A stretch of 64,000 nucleotides of DNA from an uncultured Bacteroidales bacterium (lineage in GTDB: Bacteria; Bacteroidota; Bacteroidia; Bacteroidales; Paludibacteraceae). The stretch's first letter is position 1; each line of letters starts with the position of its first letter. The position numbers and the translations under genes were made by a program. Below, piece after piece: positions 9,441 to 17,774 of this stretch. Location of the stretch: contig CACZZL010000005.1 in assembly GCA_902785605.1 (NCBI GenBank), forward strand, positions 108,628-172,627, given 5' to 3'. Under the pieces are notes generated by a model. That model had not been told where the DNA came from. It made no database searches and saw only the letters and a program-made list of their open reading frames with translations.

Positions 9441-10879
9441 TTCACTTTTCCGTACGCCTCTTCGCGCAACTGAATAAACTGTGCACTCGTTGTATCACGC
9501 TGAGCTGCAGTCAGTTTCGGAACGCGAATAGGTGTGCCGATAACAATATTGCTCGGATTGGTGATATGATCCCGGTTCGCATCGTACAGGTACGGCCAGT
9601 ACACTTTGTTGCCGTAGTACTTCTTTGCAATCCATGCCAGACGGCTGCCTTCCGTGATGTACTCCGTCGTGATCCAGTTGTTGTACTGACCCGGGGTGTA
9701 CACGGTCTCGGTCGGCTCTACAACCGGCTCAACCGCTACCTCTTCCACCACTTCTACGGCTACTTCTTCTGCGGGCTCTTCTTTTTCCGAAATGAACTCC
9801 TCTTCGTCCAACTCAATGATCTCCTCTGTCGTCATTTCGGCCGGCTCGAAATAGCCCATGATCCATCTCTCAACCTCACGATACAGATTTTCGCACCACT
9901 CCCCTACAGCATAGAACTGATCTTCCAACCACTCCATGCAATCATTGTAAATGGATTTGGCACTCTGCGTCAAGTCCGTATCTTTCATGTTAGCAAGTTC
10001 ATCTTCCACGGCAGCGAACTCTTCCTCAAGGTCAGCAAACTCTTCCTTAGTTGCCTCGACTTCATCCGTGAATACCTCCACAGCTTCCGCCTCTTCTTGC
10101 TGAACTTCTGCGACTACTTCCGTTTGTTCCGGACTGCCATTGATCAGACCGTCCATCCAACTGCTCAACTTATGGCGCAGGAAGAAGAATCCGCCCAGCA
10201 GCAGGAACAGCAGAATAACGACGCAGATCAGCACGTCACGCAAGAAATGGAATTTCTTCTTCGGCTTCTCCGGTTCAGGTTCGGGTTCCGGTTCCGGCTT
10301 TGGAGTAACCGGCGGGATAGGCGGAATCGGCGGAATAACCACTGGCTCCGGCATTTTTATCGGTTCGGGTTCTTTCACGGGTTCGGGCTCCTTAACCTCT
10401 TCTTTGGCTGGTTCGGGCTCCTTTACGGGTTCTTTTGCTGGCTCCGGTTCCTTAACCGGCGGCTCCTTAACCTCTTCCGTTTCCTTCACCGGCTGACCCA
10501 ACTCACCCAATATATCTACGATCTCATTGGCCTGTGCACCCAATTTCTGCAACGGGTCGATCTCTGAAGGAGCAACGGCAGACGGCTGAACGCTTTCTAC
10601 CAACTCTTTCACACCTGCTTCCGGAACGAAAGCGATCTTGTTGTATCCCTCTATCGTAATCTCCTCGCCGGTCTTCACATTGACACTCTTGCGCGGTGCT
10701 ACGGCTTGTAACTTGAACGTGCCTAATCCGTTCACTTTCACCTGTTTGTCGGTCTTTAACGCTTCAATCAGTTGCGTTTGGAAAGCGTTCAGAAAAGCGG
10801 TTGCTTCCTTCTCGCTCACTCCTGCACGAGCCGCTAAAGCACGGCGTAACTCGGTCCAACTCAATTTATTCTCTGCCAT
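9434..10879 (-). CDS. HU-domain / transmembrane / LysM fusion protein
   Basis: A 481-residue mosaic. Residues 1-95 form an HU/IHF-type DNA-binding domain (GLGTFKLQAVAPRKSVNVKT followed by a GEEI beta-arm region). Residues 130-205 are a Pro/Glu/Lys linker with EPEPAKEPVK-type repeats, then PPIPPIPP and PEPEPEPEP. A basic stretch KKKFH precedes one membrane helix (about 213-235), so the N-terminus should be cytoplasmic. An acidic, coiled-coil-like segment (250-395) leads to a LysM-like domain (about 402-456: ITEGSRLAWIAKKYYG, NPSNIVIGTPIRVP) that would face the periplasmic peptidoglycan. It could tie the nucleoid to the cell wall; that is inference. It starts 3 bp after an HU gene. The last codons and stop run into a heptamer array. 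Confidence 0.85.
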   Translation of the reverse strand: MAENKLSWTELRRALAARAGVSEKEATAFLNAFQTQLIEALKTDKQVKVNGLGTFKLQAVAPRKSVNVKTGEEITIEGYNKIAFVPEAGVKELVESVQPSAVAPSEIDPLQKLGAQANEIVDILGELGQPVKETEEVKEPPVKEPEPAKEPVKEPEPAKEEVKEPEPVKEPEPIKMPEPVVIPPIPPIPPVTPKPEPEPEPEPEKPKKKFHFLRDVLICVVILLFLLLGGFFFLRHKLSSWMDGLINGSPEQTEVVAEVQQEEAEAVEVFTDEVEATKEEFADLEEEFAAVEDELANMKDTDLTQSAKSIYNDCMEWLEDQFYAVGEWCENLYREVERWIMGYFEPAEMTTEEIIELDEEEFISEKEEPAEEVAVEVVEEVAVEPVVEPTETVYTPGQYNNWITTEYITEGSRLAWIAKKYYGNKVYWPYLYDANRDHITNPSNIVIGTPIRVPKLTAAQRDTTSAQFIQLREEAYGKVKN

Positions 10880-10882
10880 AAC

Positions 10883-11161
10883 TTAGATCTTTTTGAGTTC
10901 GTCTTTCATGTTTGCCACCGGTCTGAATACCAGTTGGTTCTTACGAGGCACAACCGTCTTCTCACCCGTCTTCGGATGAACAATCGTACGCTCCTGTTTC
11001 TCTTTGATTTCCAGAGCACCTAAACCCTGCAACTGAATCGCCTTTCCGGCCATCAGGTTCTCACGCATGATAGCGCCCGTTGTTGCAAGCAACTGCTCTA
11101 CGTTCTTTTTACTCTGACCCGATTCATTCGCAATCAGACCAATCAATTCTTTTGTTAGCAT
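10883..11161 (-). CDS. HU family DNA-binding protein
   Basis: A 92-residue protein of standard HU/IHF length. It starts MLTKELIGLIANESGQSKKN, has the IQLQGLGALEIKEKQERTIVHPKTGEK arm region split by the usual proline-containing turn, and ends PVANMKDELKKI. It should bind and bend DNA as a dimer. The gene lies directly upstream of the HU-TM-LysM gene with a 3-bp gap, so a soluble and a membrane-anchored HU domain are made together and might even heterodimerise (inference). Upstream, a 59-bp gap to rimO holds a TATATATAT stretch and the 7-bp CCTTACA array. Confidence 0.93.
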   Translation of the reverse strand: MLTKELIGLIANESGQSKKNVEQLLATTGAIMRENLMAGKAIQLQGLGALEIKEKQERTIVHPKTGEKTVVPRKNQLVFRPVANMKDELKKI

Positions 11162-11183
11162 GGTATATATATCTTCATTTAAT

Positions 11184-11225
11184 CCTTCAACTTTACACCT
11201 TACACCTTACACCTTACACCTTACA
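11184..11225 (-). repeat. Heptamer array, CCTTACA class, 6 units, rimO/HU junction
   Basis: Units CCTTCAA, CTTTACA, then CCTTACA four times. The rimO stop codon (11221-11223) lies inside. The first two units look like the CTTTCAA class, so this array blends two classes. Confidence 0.93.
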
Positions 11226-12570
11226 CAATCTCCCCGTACAAATCAAACTCTTCGGCCTTCGTGATTCTCACATCAACGAAGTCCCCATTTTTAATTTTTA
11301 ATTTTTCATTTTTAATTTCAATCAGCACCTCGCAGTCCACCTCCGGGCTATCAAATTGAGTCCGACCGACCCAATAGTCACCGTCCTGTCGGTCAATGAT
11401 CACGCGCTGTACGGTACCCACTTTCTGCGCCATCAGTTCGCCGCTGATCTCCTGTTGAATAGCCATCAACTCCTCCACACGGCGTTCCTTCACCTCTTGC
11501 GGCACATCGTCCTTATAATGTTTGTTCGCGTACGTCCCTTCTTCGTCCGAGTAGGCAAAACAACCCATTCGGTCAAAACGCATCTCGCGTATCCACTGTT
11601 TCAACTCCTCAAAATCCTCTTCTGTCTCGCCCGGGTGGCCGACCAACAAGGTCGTTCTGATACAGATACCCGGCACTTGTTCCCGAATCTTCCGAATCAG
11701 CGCATCCTGTTCCGCTCTCGTGATATGCCGCCGCATCAGACTCAACATATGGTCCGTGCAATGCTGCAGCGCGATATCCAGGTACTTGCACACATTCGCA
11801 TGCTTTGCCATCACCTCCAACAGTTCCTCCGGAAAATCAGTCGGGTAGGCATAGTGCAACCGAATCCATTCCACACCTTCTATCTGCGCCATCTCATCAA
11901 TCAGTTCCGGCAACAAGTGTACCTTTGTACATTGTACATTGTCCCTTTGTACATGCAAGTCGAGTCCATAACTGCTCAGATCCTGCGCTATCACATTGAA
12001 CTCCTTTACGCCTTGGCTCACCAGCCAGCGTACTTCTTCCAAAATCTCCTCCTTCGGTCGGCTCGTGTGTCTGCCCGTAATCAGTGGAATGGCACAATAC
12101 GAACACATCCGGTTACATCCCTCCGATATCTTCAAATACGCATAATGGGCTGGGGTAGTCAAGTGCCGCTCGAAGAACTTACAACTTTCAACTCTCCGAC
12201 TTCTTTCAACTTTCAACTTTAAACTCTCAACTAATTCGAGGAAGTCGAACTTTCCGTAGTACTCATCGACTTCCGGCAACTCCTCCTCTAACTCAGCACG
12301 GTATCGCTCGCTTAGGCATCCCATCACAATCAGTTTCCGAAGTTTGCCCTTTTTCTTCCGCTCCGCCATCTGCAGAATCATATTGATGCTCTCTTCTTTG
12401 GCATCCCCGATGAACCCGCAGGTGTTGATCACACATACCTCACCCTTCGGTTCCTCCGGATCATGTACACAGCGCCATCCTGCCGCCTCTAACTGCCGCA
12501 TCACCCGCTCCGCATCGACTAAGTTCTTCGAGCACCCCAGCGTTATAAAATCAACTACACCCCGCCTCAC
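11221..12570 (-). CDS. rimO: Ribosomal protein S12 methylthiotransferase
   Basis: A 449-residue radical-SAM enzyme with a GTG start at 12570. The N-terminal MTTase domain has FITLGCSKNLVDAERV and VCVINTCGFI (cluster cysteines), the radical-SAM core has CNRMCSYCAIP (about residues 152-162) with TGRHTSRP, and a TRAM-like domain ends the protein. RimO adds a methylthio group to the conserved aspartate of ribosomal protein S12. Three segments that do not belong to the family are encoded by tandem short repeats: residues 113-131 (SLKLKVERSRRVES), 206-220 (HVQRDNVQCTKVH) and 417-428 (IEIKNEKLKIKN). All keep the frame. The stop codon is inside a fourth array. Confidence 0.95.
   Translation of the reverse strand: MRRGVVDFITLGCSKNLVDAERVMRQLEAAGWRCVHDPEEPKGEVCVINTCGFIGDAKEESINMILQMAERKKKGKLRKLIVMGCLSERYRAELEEELPEVDEYYGKFDFLELVESLKLKVERSRRVESCKFFERHLTTPAHYAYLKISEGCNRMCSYCAIPLITGRHTSRPKEEILEEVRWLVSQGVKEFNVIAQDLSSYGLDLHVQRDNVQCTKVHLLPELIDEMAQIEGVEWIRLHYAYPTDFPEELLEVMAKHANVCKYLDIALQHCTDHMLSLMRRHITRAEQDALIRKIREQVPGICIRTTLLVGHPGETEEDFEELKQWIREMRFDRMGCFAYSDEEGTYANKHYKDDVPQEVKERRVEELMAIQQEISGELMAQKVGTVQRVIIDRQDGDYWVGRTQFDSPEVDCEVLIEIKNEKLKIKNGDFVDVRITKAEEFDLYGEIV
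11287..11321 (-). repeat. Heptamer array, ATTTTTA class, 5 units (in rimO)
   Basis: Units ATTTTTA, ATTTTTA, ATTTTTC, ATTTTTA, ATTTCAA. It encodes IEIKNEKLKIKN in the TRAM region. Confidence 0.9.
11925..11953 (-). repeat. Heptamer array, TTGTACA class, 4 units (in rimO)
   Basis: TTGTACA, TTGTACA, TTGTCCC, one T, TTGTACA. It encodes HVQRDNVQCTKVH. Class shared with 27890-27924. Confidence 0.9.
12178..12237 (-). repeat. Heptamer array, CTTTCAA class (in rimO)
   Basis: Units CTTACAA, CTTTCAA, CTCTCCG, then ACTT, then CTTTCAA, CTTTCAA, CTTTAAA, CTCTCAA, CTAATTC. It encodes ESLKLKVERSRRVESCK. The ACTT interruption is shared with 26831-26897. Confidence 0.9.
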
Positions 12571-12575
12571 AAGAA

Positions 12576-12610
12576 TTAATTTTTAATTCTTAATTTTTAA
12601 TTTTTAATTA
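12576..12610 (-). repeat. Heptamer array, TTAATTT class, recQ/rimO junction
   Basis: Units TTAATTT, TTAATTC, TTAATTT, TTAATTT, TTAATTA. It contains the recQ stop codon (12604-12606) and fills nearly the whole gap to the rimO GTG start. Confidence 0.93.
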
Positions 12611-14787
12611 CCTAAATCGCAGTGGAACTTCAAGCGTACCAACCGCACATGAATCTCATCGTAATAGTCCTCGCCGAGTTCTTCCAACGCCTTCTTGATA
12701 TTATCGTCATCTGCCTCTTTGAAGTACTGGTAGATCTCCGCCTCTTCGTCCGGGTCAACCACCTCTTTGATGAAGTAATTGATGTTGATCTTCGTGCCGC
12801 TGAACACAATCGCCTCCAGCTCGTCCAACATCTCCTCCATCGACATACCGTTACTCTCGGCCAGATCGTCCAGATCCACACGACGGTCAATTGCCTGAAT
12901 GATCTGTTTCTTACGGGTGCTCTTCTTGGCGACCGTGCGAATACGCAAATCCTCCGGACGAATGATCTCATTCTCCTCTACGTACTCCTTGATAACACGC
13001 AGGAACTCCTCACCGTACCGTTTCGCTTTTGCCACGCCCACACCGGGAATAGTCAGCAACTCTTCCATCGTAATGGGGTAGGTGGTGGCCATAGCTTCGA
13101 GACTCGGATCTTGGAAAATAACGAACGGCGGAACATCGTTCTTTTTAGCCGTTTTACGACGGATATCCTTCAGAATAGCAAACAGCACTTCATCGGCCGC
13201 GGCACACGTAGCCGCTGCACCGTCCATGATATCGTCATCGTCATTGTGCACCTCAATCGGTACTTCGAACTTACTCGGCTTGCGAATGAACTTCAGACCG
13301 TCTTTGGTCAACTTCAAGTCACCGTACGAATCCACATCCTTCGTGATCATACCCACCAGCAACGCCTGACGCAGGATAGCATGCAACGTGCTCTCTTCCT
13401 CATCACTCGCCGCACCGAAGTTCTCCAGCTCGTCGTGGTGATAACTCATCACCTCTGCCGTCTGGTTGCCATGCAGGATATCCACGATATGTTCCGCACG
13501 GTGTTTCTCGTTCACCTGCTGGATGGTCTCCAGCGCAATCTGCAGTAACTCGCGCGCGTCCACTTGCTTATAGGTCTTACGACAGTTATCGCAGTTACCG
13601 CACTTGTCCTCGTTGTACTCCTCGCCGAAATAGTGCAGCAGCAACTTACGTCGGCAAATCGTGCTCTCCGCATAACTCTGCGTCTCAAACAGCAACTGGT
13701 TGCCGATACCGATCTCTTTCGGGGTCTTGTCTTTTTGGAAACGGCGCAGACGCTCTATATCGTCCGGACTATAGAAACACAAGCAGATACCCTCACCGCC
13801 GTCACGACCGGCACGACCGGTCTCTTGATAGTATCCTTCCAGCGATTTAGGGATGTCATAGTGCACCACAAAACGTACGTCCGGCTTGTCAATTCCCATA
13901 CCGAACGCAATTGTAGCTACAATCACTTGCACCTCTTCCATTAGGAACGCGTCTTGGTTAGCGCTACGGGTCTGTGCGTCCATTCCGGCGTGATAAGCAC
14001 GCGCCGAGATGCCGTTCACCTGCAGCACTTGTGCCAGATCCTCCACTTCCTTGCGCGCCAGGCAATACACAATACCGCTCTTGCCTTCCATGCCGCGAAT
14101 GAATCGAACCAGGTCCTTATCTACGTTCTCCGTCTTCGGTCGTACTTCGTAATACAGGTTCGGACGGTTGAAACTGCTCTTGAACACCGTTGCATCCGGC
14201 ATACCCAGGTTCTTCTGAATATCCTTCTGCACCTTCGGCGTAGCCGTCGCGGTCAACGCAATGATCGGCGCCTTGCCGATGCGCTGTACCATACTGCGGA
14301 TCTGGCTGTACTCCGGACGGAAATCATGTCCCCATTCCGAGATACAATGCGCCTCGTCTACAGCGTAAAACGAAATCTTCACTCCCTTCAGGAAATCTAC
14401 GTTCTCTGTCTTCTGCAAACTCTCCGGTGCCAGATACAGCAACTTCGTCTTGCCGGTCACCACATCGTCGCGCACAGCGTTGATCTCGCCGCGGCTTAGA
14501 CTCGAGTTGATGAAGTGCGCTACACCTTCCTCCTCCGAGTAGTTGCGCATCGCATCCACCTGATTCTTCATCAGCGCAATCAGCGGTGAGATGACAATCG
14601 CTACACCGTCCATAATCAACGACGGCAACTGGTAACACAAACTCTTACCACCGCCTGTCGGCATCAGCACAAACGTGTCATTGCCCTCAATCACGTTCCG
14701 GATGATGGCTTCCTGATTTCCCTTGAACGTGTCAAAACCAAAATAGGTCTGCAACGCGTTCACTAATTCCTCATGTGTAATATCCAT
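12604..14787 (-). CDS. recQ: ATP-dependent DNA helicase RecQ
   Basis: A 727-residue RecQ of the longer Bacteroidetes type. Helicase motifs include PTGGGKSLCYQLP (Walker A, near residue 40), VDEAHCISEWGHDFRPEY (DEAH box), ALTATATPKV and the QETGRAGRDG motif VI. A zinc-binding domain with CGNCDNCRK follows, then a winged-helix region and an HRDC domain (ILKDIRRKTAKKNDVPPF, LLTIPGVGVAKAKRYG). The extra C-terminal region is acidic. RecQ unwinds DNA during recombination and fork repair. It is the first gene of the long minus-strand operon; its promoter is at 14825-14855, giving a leader of roughly 30 nt. Its stop codon lies in an AATTAAA-type array. Confidence 0.97.
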   Translation of the reverse strand: MDITHEELVNALQTYFGFDTFKGNQEAIIRNVIEGNDTFVLMPTGGGKSLCYQLPSLIMDGVAIVISPLIALMKNQVDAMRNYSEEEGVAHFINSSLSRGEINAVRDDVVTGKTKLLYLAPESLQKTENVDFLKGVKISFYAVDEAHCISEWGHDFRPEYSQIRSMVQRIGKAPIIALTATATPKVQKDIQKNLGMPDATVFKSSFNRPNLYYEVRPKTENVDKDLVRFIRGMEGKSGIVYCLARKEVEDLAQVLQVNGISARAYHAGMDAQTRSANQDAFLMEEVQVIVATIAFGMGIDKPDVRFVVHYDIPKSLEGYYQETGRAGRDGGEGICLCFYSPDDIERLRRFQKDKTPKEIGIGNQLLFETQSYAESTICRRKLLLHYFGEEYNEDKCGNCDNCRKTYKQVDARELLQIALETIQQVNEKHRAEHIVDILHGNQTAEVMSYHHDELENFGAASDEEESTLHAILRQALLVGMITKDVDSYGDLKLTKDGLKFIRKPSKFEVPIEVHNDDDDIMDGAAATCAAADEVLFAILKDIRRKTAKKNDVPPFVIFQDPSLEAMATTYPITMEELLTIPGVGVAKAKRYGEEFLRVIKEYVEENEIIRPEDLRIRTVAKKSTRKKQIIQAIDRRVDLDDLAESNGMSMEEMLDELEAIVFSGTKININYFIKEVVDPDEEAEIYQYFKEADDDNIKKALEELGEDYYDEIHVRLVRLKFHCDLGN

Positions 14788-14824
14788 ATAGTGTTTTCTG
14801 AATTCTTAAATTCCAAATCGGGCG

Positions 14825-14855
14825 CAAAGATACAAATATTATTTGATATACGCAA
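14825..14855 (-). promoter_or_regulatory. recQ operon promoter
   Basis: On the minus strand TTGCGTAT is followed, 27 nt from its first base, by TTTG within TATCTTTG. This fits the Bacteroidetes -33/-7 consensus and the extended form shared across this window. Confidence 0.85.
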
Positions 14856-14906
14856 TACTTGCTCTAATTTTTTTGATTTTTTTTTGTTCCTTGCTTAAGT
14901 TACTCT

Positions 14907-14950
14907 CGGTTCGTCTCCGGTTCGTCTCCGGTCCGTTCTCGGTCCGTTTA
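14907..14950. repeat. 11-bp tandem array, CGG class, 4 units
   Basis: Units read CGGTTCGTCTC twice, then CGGTCCGTTCT and CGGTCCGTTTA. It lies between the two divergent promoters. A second 11-bp CGG-containing array is at 63723-63777. Confidence 0.85.
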
Positions 14951-15033
14951 CGGGAGATAATCGGAGGTGTTTTAAAACATTTCGGTATATTTCGAAAAAA
15001 ATATAAAAAATTTGAAAAAAAATTGCAAAACTC

Positions 15034-15064
15034 TTGCGTATTCCAAAAAAATGTTGTAATTTTG
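15034..15064 (+). promoter_or_regulatory. Promoter of the MFS-Sus operon
   Basis: TTGCGTAT at 15034 and TAATTTTG at 15057-15064, with the window-wide 27-nt TTGC-to-TTTG spacing. It leaves a leader of about 60 nt before the ATG at 15134. Confidence 0.8.
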
Positions 15065-15133
15065 TGCCCGATTTTGTAAATTACATATTACAATATGCAA
15101 TTATCAACGACAAATAATTAACAAGTAGATACC

Positions 15134-16774
15134 ATGCAGAAACGAAATTTGTCTTTTGCGCAACTCTTCAATCTGAGTTTTGGATTCTTCGGAGTACAGA
15201 TTGCGTACGCGCTGCAGAGCGCTAACATTTCCCGTATTTTTGCTACACTCGGCGCTGACCCGCACCAACTCTCCCTGTTCTGGCTCTTACCGCCTCTTAT
15301 GGGAATGGTCGTGCAACCGTTGATCGGTAAGTTCTCCGACAAGACATGGAACAAACTGGGGCGCCGTAAGCCATACCTCTTAATCGGTGCTATCATCGCA
15401 GTTGCGGTGATGATTATGCTTCCGATGGCGGGTGACTTCTTCCCGGGCGAAACGGGCAGAAAAATGTTCATCGGTTTTACTGCGGTCATCTGGTTTGGTA
15501 TATTCTCGCTTATTTTCCTCGATACCTCGATTAACATCGCCATGCAACCGTTTAAGATGATGGTAGGCGATATGGTCAACGAGGAACAGAAGGGATTGGC
15601 TTATTCGATTCAGTCTTTCCTTTGCAATGCCGGTTCGCTGGTCGGCTATCTCTTGCCGTTCTGTCTCACTGCATGGTTCTTTAACAACGTCACCACCGAG
15701 CCCGGACACGTAGCTCCCTCTGTCCAATGGTCATTCTATATAGGTGCTGCCGTCCTCATTCTCTGCGTGTTATACACTTTCTTTGCGGTCAAAGAGATGC
15801 CGCCGAAGGAGTATGCTGAGTTCCACGGCATTGATCCGAACAAGAAAGAAGAGAAGAGCCCGAACTTCCTCGTGCTTCTCAAGAAAGCACCGAAGACCTT
15901 CTGGACGGTTGGACTCGTACAGTTCTTCTGCTGGTCCGCTTTCCTCTATATGTGGACCTATAGCACGGGAGCGGTCGCACAGCATGCAATCGGTGCTAAG
16001 AATGCACAGGCTATCGACGTTTATACAGACGCTGAAGGAAATGATATCACGCACACGTACGTGCAATATAATAATGAGATTATTGTGGCGAGCGGTGTCC
16101 TCAAATCGGATTCCGCACAAATCATCCTCACTACGCCGGGTAATGTGCTGCAGGTCGCTTCCGTCAAGGACGGCGATGTGCTCTCGCACCCCGAGGAATA
16201 CACGGTGGCAGAGGGCGCAGTGCTCAAAACGAAAACCGACATCGATGTCAGCAGTCCTGAGTATGGTAGAGCAGGTGACTGGGTAGGTGTTCTCTTCGCC
16301 ATCCAGGCGATCGGTTCTGTCCTCTGGGCCATGGTCATTCCTTTGTTCAAGCGTCGTCGCAAACTGGCATACTCGCTCAGTTTGCTCATCGGTGCTATCG
16401 GTTTCATCCTCACCTTCTTCTGCACGGATACAACGCAGACCAGTGTGGTGATTATGAAGATCCCGACAACTGTCGCACAGCTCGAACTCTGTGGTTGCTA
16501 CCTGCTGATCGGCTGCGCATGGGCGGCTATGCTTGCTATTCCGTTCACCATCGTCACTAACTCCATCAAGGAGCACATGGGTTCGTACCTCGGACTCTTC
16601 AACTGCTCGATCTGCCTCCCGCAGATTGTGGCAGCCGCTGTCGGTGGTATCATCCTTGGTTGGTTCCCGGAGGTTGACGGTGTCGCTCAACAGCCTTACA
16701 TGCTCGTTGTAGCCGGCGCACTCCTTATTGTAGGTGCCCTTTCGGTATTCATTATTAAGGAAGGAAAAGAGTAA
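15134..16774 (+). CDS. SLC45-like MFS sugar transporter
   Basis: A 546-residue major-facilitator protein with twelve predicted helices. The N-terminus has LFNLSFGFFGVQIAYALQ and, after helix 2, GKFSDKTWNKLGRRKPYLL, the RxGRR-type loop of the SLC45/glycoside-cation symporter group. Such transporters in Bacteroidales commonly accompany maltose or starch loci and move disaccharides across the inner membrane. Between helix 7 (about 255-278) and helix 8 (from 382) lies an unusual hydrophilic segment of about 100 residues, predicted to be periplasmic and beta-rich. It is followed by a lipoprotein gene and susC/susD, so it likely imports the oligosaccharides delivered by that outer-membrane system. 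Substrate is inferred from context. Confidence 0.85.
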   Translation: MQKRNLSFAQLFNLSFGFFGVQIAYALQSANISRIFATLGADPHQLSLFWLLPPLMGMVVQPLIGKFSDKTWNKLGRRKPYLLIGAIIAVAVMIMLPMAGDFFPGETGRKMFIGFTAVIWFGIFSLIFLDTSINIAMQPFKMMVGDMVNEEQKGLAYSIQSFLCNAGSLVGYLLPFCLTAWFFNNVTTEPGHVAPSVQWSFYIGAAVLILCVLYTFFAVKEMPPKEYAEFHGIDPNKKEEKSPNFLVLLKKAPKTFWTVGLVQFFCWSAFLYMWTYSTGAVAQHAIGAKNAQAIDVYTDAEGNDITHTYVQYNNEIIVASGVLKSDSAQIILTTPGNVLQVASVKDGDVLSHPEEYTVAEGAVLKTKTDIDVSSPEYGRAGDWVGVLFAIQAIGSVLWAMVIPLFKRRRKLAYSLSLLIGAIGFILTFFCTDTTQTSVVIMKIPTTVAQLELCGCYLLIGCAWAAMLAIPFTIVTNSIKEHMGSYLGLFNCSICLPQIVAAAVGGIILGWFPEVDGVAQQPYMLVVAGALLIVGALSVFIIKEGKE

Positions 16775-16802
16775 AATAACTAATTAACAAATATAATCTA
16801 TT

Positions 16803-17768
16803 ATGAGAAACAAATCTACAATTCTAATCATGGCCTTGGCCATCCTAACGGCCTTTGTGGGCTGTAGAAAGAATGAGATTGACATTGAGGACGAACTGAG
16901 AGATCTCTCCAATGAGACTTTCCAGAGTCTTGAGTATTGCAGCCATGTAGATGTAAATGGTTACAATATGGATGTCATCCAATTCCATTTTAATCATGCC
17001 GATAATACGGTAGAGAAAGCTACCTTCTCCTTCGGCGACGGCGTTCCTGCAGTGTCTGAGAAGAAGACCTATTCGTTTGAGTGGGAGGACTTTACCACCT
17101 CTATGATGGGCCGCAAGGCACGTCTCGTAGCGGGGGATGATGTGCTGAATTTGATCTATCTGAATAATACCTTTACGCTGTCGGATACCATTAAGATGAC
17201 GGAGAAAGAGCCGATCGCTGATATCGCTTCGTCCGCTTCTTCGAATATTGCTAACTCCGATTGGGCTGCTTATGATCCGATTTATGTGATGCAGGATCGT
17301 TGGACCATGGATACCACTTGGTATGAGACTCATCGTGAGGGTAAGAAGATTATCGTGGATACCATTACCGGTCGTTTCAAACATGCTGAGCAGATCCCTG
17401 TAGGTGTTGCTTCGCAGAAGATTGCGTATATCCGCTTCTATGACGATGCCGCTTCGCACAGAAAGACCATGGCTTGGTCCACAGGTAACCAGGTCAATGT
17501 AGTTACCCCGGATACGGCTATTTTACCGCAAATGCAGGATCCGACTAAGAATGATACGATCATCACGTTCGCTATCACCGAAATGCCGGCATCCCGTGTT
17601 TTTGCGGACTCGGCGGATCATTGGAGTTTCGCAGCAGTTAAAGATGGCGCATTGGACGTGATCTGCAAACATGTCGATGCTCCCGCAGATGAAATGCTGC
17701 AAATTTCCGCTTATACGGATAGTACTTTCACGCTGAATAGCGCGATTTATCATAACCTGAAAAAATAA
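16803..17768 (+). CDS. Unrecognised lipoprotein between MFS and SusC genes
   Basis: A 321-residue protein with a lipoprotein signal: MRNKSTILIMALAILTAFVG followed by the lipobox cysteine (AFVGC). The mature part is soluble and mixed alpha/beta with many acidic residues, and I recognise no enzymatic motif or named family. Repeated DT/TDT turns and stretches such as VIQFHFNHADNTVEKATFSF suggest a beta-sandwich. The gene is 28 bp after the transporter and 6 bp before susC, so it belongs to this operon and might be a surface-exposed accessory protein of the uptake system. Function unknown. Confidence 0.8.
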   Translation: MRNKSTILIMALAILTAFVGCRKNEIDIEDELRDLSNETFQSLEYCSHVDVNGYNMDVIQFHFNHADNTVEKATFSFGDGVPAVSEKKTYSFEWEDFTTSMMGRKARLVAGDDVLNLIYLNNTFTLSDTIKMTEKEPIADIASSASSNIANSDWAAYDPIYVMQDRWTMDTTWYETHREGKKIIVDTITGRFKHAEQIPVGVASQKIAYIRFYDDAASHRKTMAWSTGNQVNVVTPDTAILPQMQDPTKNDTIITFAITEMPASRVFADSADHWSFAAVKDGALDVICKHVDAPADEMLQISAYTDSTFTLNSAIYHNLKK

Positions 17769-17774
17769 TAGAGT

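Larger units (their letters stand above)
14788..15133. other. Divergent intergenic region recQ / MFS transporter
   Basis: No convincing gene is present in these 346 bases. The region holds the recQ promoter on the minus strand (14825-14855), the MFS promoter on the plus strand (15034-15064), a four-copy 11-bp repeat (14907-14950), and long A/T runs between 14985 and 15060. A short plus-strand frame starting at 14843 runs through the repeat and A-tracts and looks accidental. Confidence 0.8.

Noticed and set aside
10140-10496. Gly/Ser-repeat protein on the plus strand
   Set aside because: Antisense of the Pro/Glu linker repeats of the HU-LysM gene.
9566-10567. Long open frame on the plus strand opposite the HU-LysM gene
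   Set aside because: It is the antisense of a Glu/Pro/Lys-rich gene, giving a Phe/Leu/Arg-rich meaningless translation; no promoter.
14843-15079. 78-codon frame on the plus strand between recQ and the MFS gene
   Set aside because: Runs through the 11-bp array, A-tracts and the MFS promoter; composition unlike neighbours.
15770-16690. 306-codon minus-strand frame opposite the MFS gene
   Set aside because: Polar, motif-free antisense shadow of a gene with clear membrane helices.
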